Of a DNA stretch of 64,000 bases, positions 1 to 8,356 are shown in pieces. This stretch comes from an uncultured Oscillospiraceae bacterium (GTDB lineage: Bacteria > Bacillota > Clostridia > Oscillospirales > Oscillospiraceae). How positions within the stretch are numbered: the stretch's first letter is position 1; every line of letters starts with the position of its first letter. The translations under genes were made by a program, and so were the position numbers. The DNA is taken from assembly GCA_934597175.1 (NCBI GenBank), contig CAKTQR010000004.1, positions 1 through 64,000 on the forward strand. The letters run 5' to 3'. Under the pieces are notes generated by a model. The model did not search any database and had not been told where the DNA came from. It worked only from the letters and a program-made list of their open reading frames with translations.

Positions 1-94
1 AATTTGAGGCGGGACCTTGTCCCCCTCACACTCCCCCTGCTGCGTATTGGATTTTGCTCGTTGCGTCTATTTTTCCTTAGGTTTTTGACAGACT

Positions 95-124
95 GAAAAA
101 GCCTCGTTTCCGAAGAAACGAGGC
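95..124 (-). terminator. Rho-independent terminator of the lysine transporter gene
   Basis: Perfect 10-bp stem (GCCTCGTTTC / GAAACGAGGC) with a 4-nt loop, followed on the minus strand by a U run, 29 bp beyond the stop codon of the transporter gene. The first 94 bases of the window show nothing else I can name. Confidence 0.9.
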
Positions 125-152
125 TTTATAAACGAGGCTAAAATCTTTTTAA

Positions 153-1679
153 TTACTGCTGCTCGACCGTCTTGGTCTTCTTGCCGACGGTGGAGCGGAG
201 AACGAACAGCACGACGATGGTCATCACGATGCCGATGGGCAGGCAGATCCATGCGTTCTTGACAAAGCCTGCGATGATGAAGTTCACAAAGCTCAGTGCA
301 GCGACGGTGATCGCATACGGAAGCTGGGTCTGGACATGCTCGATGTGGTTGCAGTTTGCACCGGCGGAAGCCATGATGGTGGTGTCGGAGATGGGCGAGC
401 AGTGGTCGCCGCAGACAGCACCTGCAAGGCAGGCCGAGATGCCGATCATGAGCAGAGGGTCGCCGACCTGGAAGATAGGCAGGACGATGGGGATGAGGAT
501 ACCGAAGGTGCCCCAGCTCGTGCCGGTTGCGAAAGCGAGCAGGCAGGCAACGACGAAGATGATAGCCGGAAGCATGTTGAACAGACCTGCGGAAGCGGCC
601 TTCATAACGCCCTCAACATAGGTGGCAGCGCCGAGAAGTCCGGTCATGTTCTTAAGCGTAACTGCGAAGGTCAGGATGAGGATAGCGGGGACCATTGCGT
701 TGAAGCCCTTGACGACGCAGCTCATTGCGTCCTTGAAGGTGGTGATGCGGCGGCAGCAGAGGTAGATGATGGTGAAGATGACTGCTACGAGAGAGCCCCA
801 GGGCAGACCGACGAATGCGTCGGTGTTGCCGAATGAGCCGACAAAGTCGCCTGCGACGCCGCTTTCGGGATCCCAGAAGCCGCCGACATACATAAGGCCG
901 ATGATGCACATTACGATAAGTACGATGATGGGGATGAGCATATCCCACAGAGTTGCCTTGGTGTTCTCGACCTCTTCGTCGCCGCCGAGAGAGCCGAGGT
1001 TGCCCTTGAGAGCTTCAAGCTCGCTCTTTGCCATCGGGCCGTAGTCAAAGCCCATGACGATCATGCCGATGACGAACACGAAGGTCAGCAGGGAGTAGAA
1101 GTTAAAGGGGATAGCCTGAATAAACAGCTGGATGCCGGAGATGCCTGCGTCGAGGTCCTCGGCAACGCCGGAGACTGCTGCCGCCCAGGAGGAGACCGGG
1201 GCGATCATGCAGATGGGAGCTGCGGTGGCGTCGATTAGGTAAGCAAGCTTTGCACGGGAGATGCGCTGATTATCGGTCAGCGGACGCATGACCGAGCCGA
1301 CGGTCAGGCAGTTGAAGTAGTCGTCGATGAAGATGAGAACGCCGAGCACGAAGGTGGCAAACAGCGTGCCTGCACGGGTCTTGACATGCTTTGCAGCCCA
1401 CTTGCCGAAGGCTGCGGCAGCGCCCGTGGAGTTAACGAGTGCGACCATGATGCCGAGGATAACGAGGAACATGAAGATACCTGCGTTGCCGGTGATGGCT
1501 TCCGTGAAGCCGTCCTTGATCATGGCGTTAAGTGCGCCGACGGGGTTAAAGTTCGAGACGAACAGTGCGCCGACGAGTATGCCGATGAACAGTGAGCTGA
1601 AGGTCTCCTTAGTGATAAGCGCAAGGACGATTGCGACTATCGGGGGGACCAGCGCCCAGAAGGTGTTTACGAATTCCAT
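153..1679 (-). CDS. lysW: NhaC-family transporter under lysine riboswitch control (probable lysine transporter, LysW type)
   Basis: A 508-residue integral membrane protein of the NhaC Na+/H+ antiporter superfamily with about eleven hydrophobic segments; a conserved IDDYFNCLTVGS stretch and a GDHCSPISDTT stretch are typical of the family. The ATG at 1679 was chosen because a GGAAAGGG ribosome site precedes it; an upstream in-frame ATG lies inside the terminator hairpin. The family name suggests Na+/H+ exchange, but the mRNA leader carries a lysine riboswitch and terminator. Rodionov and colleagues named riboswitch-linked NhaC proteins LysW and proposed lysine uptake. I infer lysine import, repressed when lysine is plentiful; the symbol is by that analogy. 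Confidence 0.85.
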   Translation of the reverse strand: MEFVNTFWALVPPIVAIVLALITKETFSSLFIGILVGALFVSNFNPVGALNAMIKDGFTEAITGNAGIFMFLVILGIMVALVNSTGAAAAFGKWAAKHVKTRAGTLFATFVLGVLIFIDDYFNCLTVGSVMRPLTDNQRISRAKLAYLIDATAAPICMIAPVSSWAAAVSGVAEDLDAGISGIQLFIQAIPFNFYSLLTFVFVIGMIVMGFDYGPMAKSELEALKGNLGSLGGDEEVENTKATLWDMLIPIIVLIVMCIIGLMYVGGFWDPESGVAGDFVGSFGNTDAFVGLPWGSLVAVIFTIIYLCCRRITTFKDAMSCVVKGFNAMVPAILILTFAVTLKNMTGLLGAATYVEGVMKAASAGLFNMLPAIIFVVACLLAFATGTSWGTFGILIPIVLPIFQVGDPLLMIGISACLAGAVCGDHCSPISDTTIMASAGANCNHIEHVQTQLPYAITVAALSFVNFIIAGFVKNAWICLPIGIVMTIVVLFVLRSTVGKKTKTVEQQ

Positions 1680-1703
1680 GATGGTTTTTCCCTTTCCATG
1701 AAC

Positions 1704-1736
1704 AAAAAAATTGAGCCATGACGCTTCATGACTCAA
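1704..1736 (-). terminator. Riboswitch-controlled terminator hairpin
   Basis: Stem TTGAGTCATGA / TCATGGCTCAA followed by seven U residues, placed between the lysine aptamer and the transporter start. The 5' arm contains GTCATGA, the same word as the 3' side of the aptamer P1 helix, so aptamer folding and termination can be coupled. Confidence 0.85.
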
Positions 1737-1761
1737 CAGGAAAAAACATATTCTTGCCGAT

Positions 1762-1922
1762 CATGACAGCTCTCCGCAGTCTGCGACAGTACACAGGATG
1801 TTCTCCTGCGTCCCAGATACCGGCCACTCGGGAAAATGAACGGTTCTTCGGCGGTGACCCCTTTCGTTTAACGCTTCCCGGCGTTTTACTAAGCTACTGA
1901 TGGCAACCGCACCTCTATCATG
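1762..1922 (-). ncRNA. Lysine riboswitch (L box)
   Basis: Read on the minus strand, the leader contains the conserved L-box words in order: GATAGAGGTGCGG, an AGTAG, a GTCACCGCCGAAG, a CTGGG, and ACTGTCGCAGACTGCGGAGAGCT. The P1 helix pairs CATGA (1918-1922) with TCATG (1762-1766). The leader starts from a good promoter at about 1935 and ends in a terminator 26 bp below the aptamer, so it is a transcription-termination OFF switch for the downstream transporter. The order and spacing of these motifs are characteristic of the lysine class; I do not see another class that would fit. Confidence 0.93.
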
Positions 1923-1941
1923 CTCTGTTCAATTCACCGCC

Positions 1942-1969
1942 ATTATAACCGCAATTCACGATTTGTCAA
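1942..1969 (-). promoter_or_regulatory. Promoter of the lysine riboswitch/transporter transcript
   Basis: TTGACA (1964-1969) and TATAAT (1942-1947), both consensus, with a 16-bp spacer, directed to the minus strand. It lies about 10 bp before the predicted aptamer. Confidence 0.85.
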
Positions 1970-2018
1970 TAGCTTTATGAAATTTATTTTGCATTTCGGT
2001 AAGAAAATGACGGAAAGC

Positions 2019-2047
2019 TTGTCAGTTTTCATTTATGATGATACAAT
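2019..2047 (+). promoter_or_regulatory. Promoter of proC
   Basis: TTGTCA (2019-2024), 17-bp spacer, TACAAT (2042-2047), 32 bp before the proC start codon. Confidence 0.7.
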
Positions 2048-2079
2048 ATTAGAATATAAAAAATAAAGGATGGTGCGGC

Positions 2080-2883
2080 ATGAAGTATTCATTTATAGGT
2101 CTGGGCAACATGGCATCTGCCATCATCGCAGGCATGGCTGCCTCGGGTAAGTTTAAAAACGATAACATTTACGGATATAATCGATCACAGGGCAAAACGA
2201 ACACTCTGCGTGACCGCCACGGGCTCATCCCCTGCGCCTCGGCTCTTGAGGCCGTTGAAAAGGCGGAGGTCGTTGTGCTATGCGTAAAGCCGCAGGTCAT
2301 GCCGAAGCTGCTTGAGGAGATAGGCGGAGCGATAACCAAGGATAAGCTCGTTATCACCATCGCCGCCGGCAAAAGCTGCGAGTGGTACGGGGAGAAGCTT
2401 AGTGACGGCGTTCCCGTCGTGCGTGTGATGCCGAACATTAATGCCAAGGTCAAGGCGTCCGTCACAGCGATCTGCGGCGGCAAAAACACCAAGGACAGGC
2501 ACATAAAAATCGCCGACGGCATTTTCTCGACCGTCGGCAAGGTGTATCATATAGACGAGGCGCAGTTTCCCGCCTTCGGCGCACTCGGCGGCGCTTCGGG
2601 CGCATTTGTGCTTTTGTACATAGACGCTCTGGCTGAAGCCGGAGTGCGAGCCGGCTTTGCCCGCCCCATGGCAGAGGAGATCGCCACGGCGACCGTCGTC
2701 GGCAGCGGACTTTTGGCGATGGACTCTGACGAGCACCCCGTTGCGCTCATGAACAAGGTCTGCTCCCCGGGCGGCACGACCATCGAGGGCGTGTGCAAGC
2801 TCAAGGAGCTCGGCTTCGAGACCGCCGTTCAGCAGGGGCTGAAAGCCATTATCGAGAAAGACATTCAGCTCTCACAAAACTGA
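2080..2883 (+). CDS. proC: Pyrroline-5-carboxylate reductase
   Basis: Catalyses the last step of proline synthesis, reduction of 1-pyrroline-5-carboxylate with NAD(P)H. The 267-residue length is typical. The N-terminus has the Rossmann glycine motif FIGLGNMASAI (residues 4-14), and the C-terminal half has the family signature around SPGGTTIEGV. AAAGGA precedes the ATG. The gene is monocistronic: its last 19 bp overlap tail to tail with nth on the other strand, and no terminator is visible in the overlap. Confidence 0.95.
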   Translation: MKYSFIGLGNMASAIIAGMAASGKFKNDNIYGYNRSQGKTNTLRDRHGLIPCASALEAVEKAEVVVLCVKPQVMPKLLEEIGGAITKDKLVITIAAGKSCEWYGEKLSDGVPVVRVMPNINAKVKASVTAICGGKNTKDRHIKIADGIFSTVGKVYHIDEAQFPAFGALGGASGAFVLLYIDALAEAGVRAGFARPMAEEIATATVVGSGLLAMDSDEHPVALMNKVCSPGGTTIEGVCKLKELGFETAVQQGLKAIIEKDIQLSQN

Positions 2884-3500
2884 CAAACCCCATTTAAGCA
2901 GCAGCTTTCGCACATCGGCTTGCGTGCGGTGCACACCGCTCTGCCGTGCAGGACGATGCGGTGGCAGAAGTCGGAGCTCTTCTCCGGCGGAAGCTGCCGG
3001 CGCAGTTCAAACTCGATCTTGACGGGGTCCTTGAGATCGTCGACGAGCCCCAGCCTGTTTGAAATGCGGATGCAGTGCGTGTCCACGACCGTCGAGCCCG
3101 GGATGCGGTACACATCGCCGAGGATGAGGTTTGCCGTCTTGCGGCCGACCCCGGGAAGCTTCAAAAGCTCCTCCATGCTGTCGGGCACCTTGCCGCCGTA
3201 ATTTTCAACAAGCATTTTTGCACAGGCAACGATGTCCCGGGCCTTGGCACGGTAAAAGCCGCAGGAGCGGACATATTCCTCGACATCCTCGACCCTCGCC
3301 TCGGCGAAGCTTTCAAGCGTCGGGAAGCGCTCAAACAGTGCAGGCGTTATCATGTTGACCCTTGCGTCCGTGCACTGAGCCGCAAGGCGCACGGAGATAA
3401 GAAGCTCATACGGTTTTTCGTAGTCGAGCGTGCAGTCGGCGAGGGGATATTCCGCCTCCAAAAGCCGAACTATCTCAAGTACCTGTTCTTTGCTGCGCAT
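2865..3500 (-). CDS. nth: Endonuclease III (DNA glycosylase/AP lyase)
   Basis: Base-excision repair enzyme that removes oxidised pyrimidines and cleaves at abasic sites. The 211-residue protein has the helix-hairpin-helix LPGVGRKTA with catalytic Lys at about residue 121, catalytic Asp in VVDTHC at about residue 140, and a C-terminal [4Fe-4S] loop with spacing C-x6-C-x2-C-x5-C. The ATG at 3500 follows a GGAG site; an upstream in-frame start lacks one. It overlaps proC by 19 bp and diverges from rarA with only 66 bp between start codons. Confidence 0.95.
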   Translation of the reverse strand: MRSKEQVLEIVRLLEAEYPLADCTLDYEKPYELLISVRLAAQCTDARVNMITPALFERFPTLESFAEARVEDVEEYVRSCGFYRAKARDIVACAKMLVENYGGKVPDSMEELLKLPGVGRKTANLILGDVYRIPGSTVVDTHCIRISNRLGLVDDLKDPVKIEFELRRQLPPEKSSDFCHRIVLHGRAVCTARKPMCESCCLNGVCQFCES

Positions 3501-3566
3501 AAAATCACTCCGTTTCGGCAAAAACATATCACATTTTCACCCAAAACACAACAGCGAGGTATTGCA

Positions 3567-4826
3567 ATGTATAAGCCTCTGGCAGATGAGATAAGACCCT
3601 CAAGCCTTGACGAGGTCGTCGGGCAGGGGCATATTTTAGGCAGAAACGGCATGCTGCGCCGCATAGTCGAAAGCGGGCAGATACCGAATATGATATTCTA
3701 CGGCCCGTCCGGCACGGGCAAGACCACCGTCGCAAGGATAATCGCCGAGAAAACCAACCGCACACTGCGAAAATTAAACGCCACCACGGCGGGCATTGCG
3801 GATATAAAGGCGATAATATCAGAGCTCGACACGCTCCTAACGCCCGGCGGCGTGCTGCTGTATCTCGACGAGATACAGTACTTTAACAAAAAGCAGCAGC
3901 AGTCGCTTTTGGAGTTTATCGAGGACGGCAGGATAACGCTCATCGCATCCACGACGGAAAACCCCTATTTCTGCGTGTTCAACGCAATTTTGAGCCGCTC
4001 GACCGTGTTTGAGTTCAAGCATGTCTCCGCCTATGAGGTCGAGCCCGCCGTGCAGCGTGCGATAAATATTTTGGCCGAGCGCAACGCCGTCACGCCCGAA
4101 ATTGAGCCCGGCGTCCTGCGCAGGATAAGCTCCGCCTGCGGCGGCGATGTGCGCAAGGCGATAAACTCCGTGGAGCTGCTGTTCTCGGCGGCAAAGCGTG
4201 ATGACGGCAAGGTGCTTTTGACCCTAAGTGACGCCGACACCATCTCCCAGCGCAGCGCCATGCGCTATGACCGTGAGGGCGACGAGCACTACGACATTCT
4301 CTCGGCGCTGATGAAATCACTGCGAGGCTCTGACCCCGATGCGGCGCTGCATTATCTGGCGAGGCTTTTGGAGGTCGGCGACCTTGTGGGCGCATGCCGC
4401 AGGATACTGTGCTCTGCCAGCGAGGATATCGGCCTTGCCTACCCGCAGGCCGTACCCATCGTCAAAGCCTGCGTGGACTCTGCCCTGCAGCTCGGGCTTC
4501 CCGAGGCGAGGCTTCCGCTTGCCGAGGCGTGCATTTTCCTTGCGACCGCCCCGAAGTCAAACTCCGGCGTCATGGCGATAGACGCCGCCATCGCCGATGT
4601 CAAGGCGGGCAAGACCGGCCCTGTGCCCCGTGAGCTTCAGAATGTCCATGCCGACGGCACGGGCTTTGAGCGGGAGCAGGGGTACAAGTACCCGCACAGC
4701 TATGACCGCCACTGGGTAAAGCAGCAGTACCTGCCGGATGAGCTCAAAAACGCCCGCTACTACGACTACGGCGATAACAAGATCGAGCAGGCGGCAAAGA
4801 AATATTGGGACGAGATAAGGCGCTGA
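3567..4826 (+). CDS. rarA: Replication-associated recombination protein A (AAA+ ATPase)
   Basis: MgsA/RarA/WRNIP1-family ATPase acting at stalled replication forks. 419 residues. Walker A GPSGTGKTT lies at residues 46-54 and Walker B LLYLDEI at 97-103, followed by a sensor-1 region (STTENP). The C-terminal domain carries the family's tetramerisation region, ending with the GYKYPHSYDRHWVKQQYLP stretch. The reading frame is open far upstream, but AGCGAGGT before the ATG at 3567 and the match to family length fix the start there. It begins a plus-strand run with a DUF951 gene 11 bp downstream. Confidence 0.93.
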   Translation: MYKPLADEIRPSSLDEVVGQGHILGRNGMLRRIVESGQIPNMIFYGPSGTGKTTVARIIAEKTNRTLRKLNATTAGIADIKAIISELDTLLTPGGVLLYLDEIQYFNKKQQQSLLEFIEDGRITLIASTTENPYFCVFNAILSRSTVFEFKHVSAYEVEPAVQRAINILAERNAVTPEIEPGVLRRISSACGGDVRKAINSVELLFSAAKRDDGKVLLTLSDADTISQRSAMRYDREGDEHYDILSALMKSLRGSDPDAALHYLARLLEVGDLVGACRRILCSASEDIGLAYPQAVPIVKACVDSALQLGLPEARLPLAEACIFLATAPKSNSGVMAIDAAIADVKAGKTGPVPRELQNVHADGTGFEREQGYKYPHSYDRHWVKQQYLPDELKNARYYDYGDNKIEQAAKKYWDEIRR

Positions 4827-4837
4827 CGGAGGTTTAG

Positions 4838-5026
4838 ATGGATATTCAGGTCGGTGACATTGTCACCATGAAAAAGCAGCACCCCTGCGGCGAGAAGCGC
4901 TGGCAGGTGCTCAGGATAGGCGCAGATTTCAAGCTGCGCTGTCTCGGCTGCGGCCATGAGGTCATGGGCGCAAGAAGCAAATTTGAAAAAAATATTCGCA
5001 GTGTTGAACGAAACGGAAAAGAATGA
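4838..5026 (+). CDS. DUF951 family protein
   Basis: A 62-residue protein matching the DUF951 (YyzM) pattern: an N-terminal VGDIVTMKKQHPCG stretch, a WQVLRIGADFKLRCLGCGHEVM core and a basic tail (RSKFEKNIR). CG/CGHE pairs hint at metal binding or nucleic-acid contact, but no function is established. It has a good GGAGG ribosome site and lies directly behind rarA and 4 bp before the peptidase gene, so the three are probably co-transcribed. Confidence 0.9.
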   Translation: MDIQVGDIVTMKKQHPCGEKRWQVLRIGADFKLRCLGCGHEVMGARSKFEKNIRSVERNGKE

Positions 5027-5030
5027 TAAA

Positions 5031-6101
5031 ATGAATAATGTTGAAAGAATAAGACAAAGCCTCATCGCAGCCGGGCTCGATGCGGTGCTTATAACCAACG
5101 AGAAAAATCAGCGCTACGCCACGGGCTTTGCGTTTACAGACGGCGCTGTGCTCATAACGAGGAAAAGTGCGTTCTTGTTCACCGACTCCCGCTATATCGA
5201 GGCGGCGGAAAAGACTGTTGCGGATAACATCACGCTCCGCCTTTTCGGGGCGGGCAAGCGCCTTTCGCAGCTTATAAAAGCGGAGCTTGACAACGAAAAT
5301 GTCGAGCGGCTCGGCGGCGAGGAGGGCACGCTCTCGCACGGGCAGTATCTTGCTTATGAGAACCTCTTGGACCGGAAATTGACCCCATGCCAGCATATCT
5401 TCAACTCCATGCGGGCGTCGAAAACCGCCGAGGAGCAGGAGTATATGCGCCGTGCTCAGGCGATCGCCGAGCTTGCGCTGAGCGATGTTCTGCAAATTAT
5501 AAAGCCCGGGGTCAGCGAGCGGGATATCGCCGCCGAGATAACCTACAGGCTTTTAAAGCACGGCGGCGAGGGCAACTCCTTTGACCCCATCGCCGTAACG
5601 GGCAAAAATTCGAGCATGCCGCACGGTGTGCCCGGCGATACCCTCGTCCAAAGCGGCGACTTTGTCACCATGGACTTCGGCTGCTTAAAATACGGCTACT
5701 GCTCGGACATGACCCGCACCGTCGCCGTGGGGCATGCAACAGATGAGATGAAAAATGTGTACGACACGGTGCTGCGTGCCCAGCTTGCCGGTATCAAGGC
5801 AGCGAGAGCGGGAGTTACCGGCCGCAGCATAGATAAGGCTGCAAGGGATGTAATTTCCGATGCCGGCTACGGCGAATTTTTCGGTCACAGCTTCGGGCAT
5901 AGTCTGGGGCTCGACATTCACGAAGCGCCGCCCGCAGCGCCCTCGACGGAGACTGTTATGCCCGTCGGGGCGGTCATCTCGGCAGAGCCGGGGATATACC
6001 TGCCCGGCAGGTTCGGCGTTCGCATCGAGGATGTGCTCATCCTGCGTGACGGCGGCTGCGAAAACATAACACATGCGGATAAAAACCTGATAATACTTTG
6101 A
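5031..6101 (+). CDS. Xaa-Pro aminopeptidase/dipeptidase family (M24B) protein
   Basis: Dinuclear-metal creatinase-fold peptidase, 356 residues, expected to cleave peptides with proline at P1'. The N-terminal domain (about 1-125) is creatinase-like. The C-terminal catalytic domain shows the five metal ligands in order: Asp in TMDFGC, Asp in CSDMTRTV, His in GHSFGHSLGL, Glu in SAEPGIY and Glu in RIEDVLI. The start at 5031 (MNNVERIRQ) matches family N-termini; the ribosome site is weak, and translational coupling to the DUF951 gene ending 4 bp upstream may help. Confidence 0.93.
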   Translation: MNNVERIRQSLIAAGLDAVLITNEKNQRYATGFAFTDGAVLITRKSAFLFTDSRYIEAAEKTVADNITLRLFGAGKRLSQLIKAELDNENVERLGGEEGTLSHGQYLAYENLLDRKLTPCQHIFNSMRASKTAEEQEYMRRAQAIAELALSDVLQIIKPGVSERDIAAEITYRLLKHGGEGNSFDPIAVTGKNSSMPHGVPGDTLVQSGDFVTMDFGCLKYGYCSDMTRTVAVGHATDEMKNVYDTVLRAQLAGIKAARAGVTGRSIDKAARDVISDAGYGEFFGHSFGHSLGLDIHEAPPAAPSTETVMPVGAVISAEPGIYLPGRFGVRIEDVLILRDGGCENITHADKNLIIL

Positions 6102-6113
6102 GGAGGACGGCAA

Positions 6114-6389
6114 ATGGCAAAGAACAACCCCAAAAAGAAAGAGAACGACAAGGATATACGCAGTAAGCTCATGGTGCCGCTTGCGGTGATGGGCTTTCTG
6201 TTCATCTTCGGCACGGCGATAGTGCAGGCGCTCGTGCCGAGCTTCCCCGCATCGGTGCGAAACATCCTGTATCTGTTCGGCGTGATAGCGTTTGTGGTGT
6301 ATATGATACAGATCGCCTTTGAAAAACGCACCGGCAAGAGCGAAAAAGGCGGCAAGCCCGCGCAAAATCGGCTTTCGGGCAGAAAATAA
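6114..6389 (+). CDS. Small two-helix membrane protein of unknown function
   Basis: 91 residues: a charged lysine-rich N-terminus (residues 1-18), two hydrophobic segments (about 21-41 and 49-67), and a basic C-terminal tail. GAGGAGG precedes the ATG, 12 bp after the peptidase stop. I recognise no domain. Position between the peptidase and efp suggests co-transcription with the former; efp has its own spacing of about 80 bp. Confidence 0.75.
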   Translation: MAKNNPKKKENDKDIRSKLMVPLAVMGFLFIFGTAIVQALVPSFPASVRNILYLFGVIAFVVYMIQIAFEKRTGKSEKGGKPAQNRLSGRK

Positions 6390-6470
6390 TCTTGCATATT
6401 TATGCTATTTAATGTAGAATACATAAGTTAAGACATTTAAACAGAAAACTTACATTGGAGGATTATCTAT

Positions 6471-7031
6471 ATGATCACAGCAGGCGATTTCAGAAACGGC
6501 GTTACCTTTGAGATGGACGGCCAGGTCATGCAGGTCATTGAGTTCCAGCATGTCAAGCCCGGCAAGGGCGCAGCCTTTGTTCGCACCAAGATGAAGAATG
6601 TCATCACCGGCGCCGTCACCGAGACTTCCTTTAACCCCACCGCAAAGTTTGAGAATGCCACCGTCGACCGTCAGACCATGGAGTACAGCTACAATGACGG
6701 CAATCTATACTACTTCATGAATCCCGAGACCTACGAGCTCGAGCCCGTTGACGAGTCCGTTCTGGGCGAGAACTTCAAGTTCGTCAAGGAAAACATGGAG
6801 TGCACCATTTACTCCTACAAGGGCAAGGTGTTCAATGTCGAGCCTCCCTTCTTCGTTGACCTCGTCGTCACCGAGACCGACCCCGGCTTTGCAGGCAACA
6901 CCGCCACAAACGCAACCAAGCCCGCCACCGTCGAGACCGGCGCAGAGATCAAGGTTCCTCTCTTCATCGAAGAGGGCGAGAAGATCCAGATCGACACCCG
7001 CACCGGCGAGTACCTCGGCAGAGCAAAGTAA
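6471..7031 (+). CDS. efp: Translation elongation factor P
   Basis: Stimulates peptide-bond formation on ribosomes stalled at polyproline. 186 residues with the three beta-barrel domains: KOW-like (1-65), OB (66-128) and the C-terminal S1-like domain ending [18 protein letters not shown]. The tip lysine that is post-translationally modified in other species is Lys32 in [17 protein letters not shown] ribosome site precedes the ATG. A palindromic repeat (copy A) begins 45 bp after the stop. Confidence 0.97.
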   Translation: MITAGDFRNGVTFEMDGQVMQVIEFQHVKPGKGAAFVRTKMKNVITGAVTETSFNPTAKFENATVDRQTMEYSYNDGNLYYFMNPETYELEPVDESVLGENFKFVKENMECTIYSYKGKVFNVEPPFFVDLVVTETDPGFAGNTATNATKPATVETGAEIKVPLFIEEGEKIQIDTRTGEYLGRAK

Positions 7032-7075
7032 GTTGTTTTATAATTGATAATAAGCAAATAAGCAAATAGCAAATA

Positions 7076-7320
7076 AGCTGACGGGAGCTGAACTCTATCG
7101 TCTGTCGGTGCGCTCACTTGGCGATTTTGGACTTTTAAGGAAAGCTGAAAATTTCTTGAAATCTCACCGACAGATGCCTTGCAGTTTTGAGGGAGCAGAT
7201 TTTCGTTCAGGCAAAGATAAAGCCCGACGGGCATAATGGACATATATGGACTAGGGGTTTAGCGAAGCATGAGCGGAAAGCTGCCCGTCAAAACCGATAG
7301 GTGTTCGGCTTCCGTCGGCT
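7076..7320 (+). repeat. Palindromic repeat family 1, copy A (245 bp)
   Basis: Ends are imperfect inverted repeats (AGCTGACGGGAGCTGAAC at left; AGCCGACGGAAGCCGAAC as reverse complement at right). The interior shares GACAGATGCCTTGCAG and the block from AAAGATAAAGCCCGACGGGC to CCCGTCAAAACCGATAG with copies C and D almost exactly. It lies just after efp. Confidence 0.92.
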
Positions 7321-7342
7321 AAAAAGTAAGGAGGTTTGACTT

Positions 7343-7801
7343 ATGACCGCATCTGAAAAAGTAGCATATCTGAAGGGTCTCGCCGAGGGTCTCGGCGTTG
7401 ACGGCGCAACTTCCGAGGGCAAGCTCATGCTTGCCATGATCGATGTTCTCGACTCGCTCGCAGACGATGTTGAGGACCTCGAGGCGACCGCCGCCGACCT
7501 TGCCGACAGCATCGACGATATCGGCGAGGACATGGCGTATCTTGAGGATCTGTGCCTTGACGACATGGACGAGGAAGAGGATGACGAGGACGATTATGAC
7601 GATCTCGACGACTGCGACGGAGAGTGCTCCGGCTGCTGCGGCTGCGGTGATGAGATCGAGTATGAGGTCACCTGCCCGCAGTGCGGCAAGACCTTGACCG
7701 TCTATGAGGACGACCTCGACTTCGGCAGCATCCGCTGCCCCGAATGTGACGCAGAGCTCGAATTCGACCTCGACCACGATGAGGACGAGGACGACGAATA
7801 A
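7343..7801 (+). CDS. CD1247-type N-terminal domain protein with zinc ribbon, very acidic
   Basis: 152 residues. The N-terminal 60 residues form a helical domain starting ASEKVAYLKGLAEGL that resembles the domain named after Clostridioides difficile CD1247. A run of Asp/Glu (about 72-92) follows, then a CSGCCGCG cluster and a zinc ribbon with CPQC and CPEC pairs, and an acidic tail. No catalytic motif is visible. GGAGG precedes the ATG. The gene is followed by a strong terminator, so it is monocistronic. Role unknown; the zinc ribbon suggests nucleic-acid or protein binding. Confidence 0.85.
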   Translation: MTASEKVAYLKGLAEGLGVDGATSEGKLMLAMIDVLDSLADDVEDLEATAADLADSIDDIGEDMAYLEDLCLDDMDEEEDDEDDYDDLDDCDGECSGCCGCGDEIEYEVTCPQCGKTLTVYEDDLDFGSIRCPECDAELEFDLDHDEDEDDE

Positions 7802-7812
7802 AGCGATACAGC

Positions 7813-7844
7813 AAAAAAGGCTTCCCGCTTGGGAAGCCTTTTTT
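7813..7844 (+). terminator. Bidirectional Rho-independent terminator
   Basis: AAAAAAGGCTTCCC stem, GCTT loop, complementary arm and U run on both strands, between two convergent genes. Confidence 0.92.
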
Positions 7845-7849
7845 GCGTC

Positions 7850-8356
7850 TTATGAAGCTTTATCTGCGGTGGTGTCTTGCGTTGTGTCGTCCGGAAGCTC
7901 GGGCGGGAGGTTTTGGATCTCCTCGGAGAGGGCTTTTACTGCGTCCACATCTACGATCAAGCCGGCGTAGCCGCTGCGCATATCGGCGAAGAGATTTAGA
8001 TCACATAGCCTTTCGTATAGATATTGCGCGCGCTCATCTGAAATGTTAGGATCGACATGGTTTGCCAGATGCATAAGCAGCTCTTCGACTGCGTGCCATT
8101 TTTCATCCTCGATACGAGAAGTGCCCTGGCAATAGGCATATTGAATAAATAAAATGTATTCATTTTCTCGGGTCTCTCTGTCGCCCTTGAGATATATATC
8201 CCTTGTGTAGATAAAGGCGTTTTCTATCTGCATGAGGGAATACAGATCCCAAATATCTTTCTTGTAATTACGGATCTTGATAAGGCTGAAAATAAGCGCC
8301 AGCGCCAGCACGGCGGAGACAACGCACAGCAGGGTCTGCTTTGATTTACTCGTCAT
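7850..8356 (-). CDS. Membrane-anchored protein of unknown function in an ECF sigma operon
   Basis: 168 residues: one N-terminal hydrophobic helix (about 8-27), then a helical, charged extracytoplasmic or cytoplasmic region with no recognised motif, ending in an acidic threonine-rich tail. Its start overlaps the stop of the anti-sigma-like gene by 4 bp (ATGA), so the two are translationally coupled. It is the third gene of a sigma-anti-sigma-X operon and may modulate the sensor; this is inference from position. Confidence 0.75.
   Translation of the reverse strand: MTSKSKQTLLCVVSAVLALALIFSLIKIRNYKKDIWDLYSLMQIENAFIYTRDIYLKGDRETRENEYILFIQYAYCQGTSRIEDEKWHAVEELLMHLANHVDPNISDERAQYLYERLCDLNLFADMRSGYAGLIVDVDAVKALSEEIQNLPPELPDDTTQDTTADKAS

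Noticed and set aside
1..94. Possible RNA gene at the left edge
   Set aside because: No cloverleaf, no promoter and no recognisable motif in the available bases.
153..1679. Calling the NhaC-family protein a Na+/H+ antiporter
   Set aside because: The lysine riboswitch in its leader is stronger evidence about substrate than the family name.
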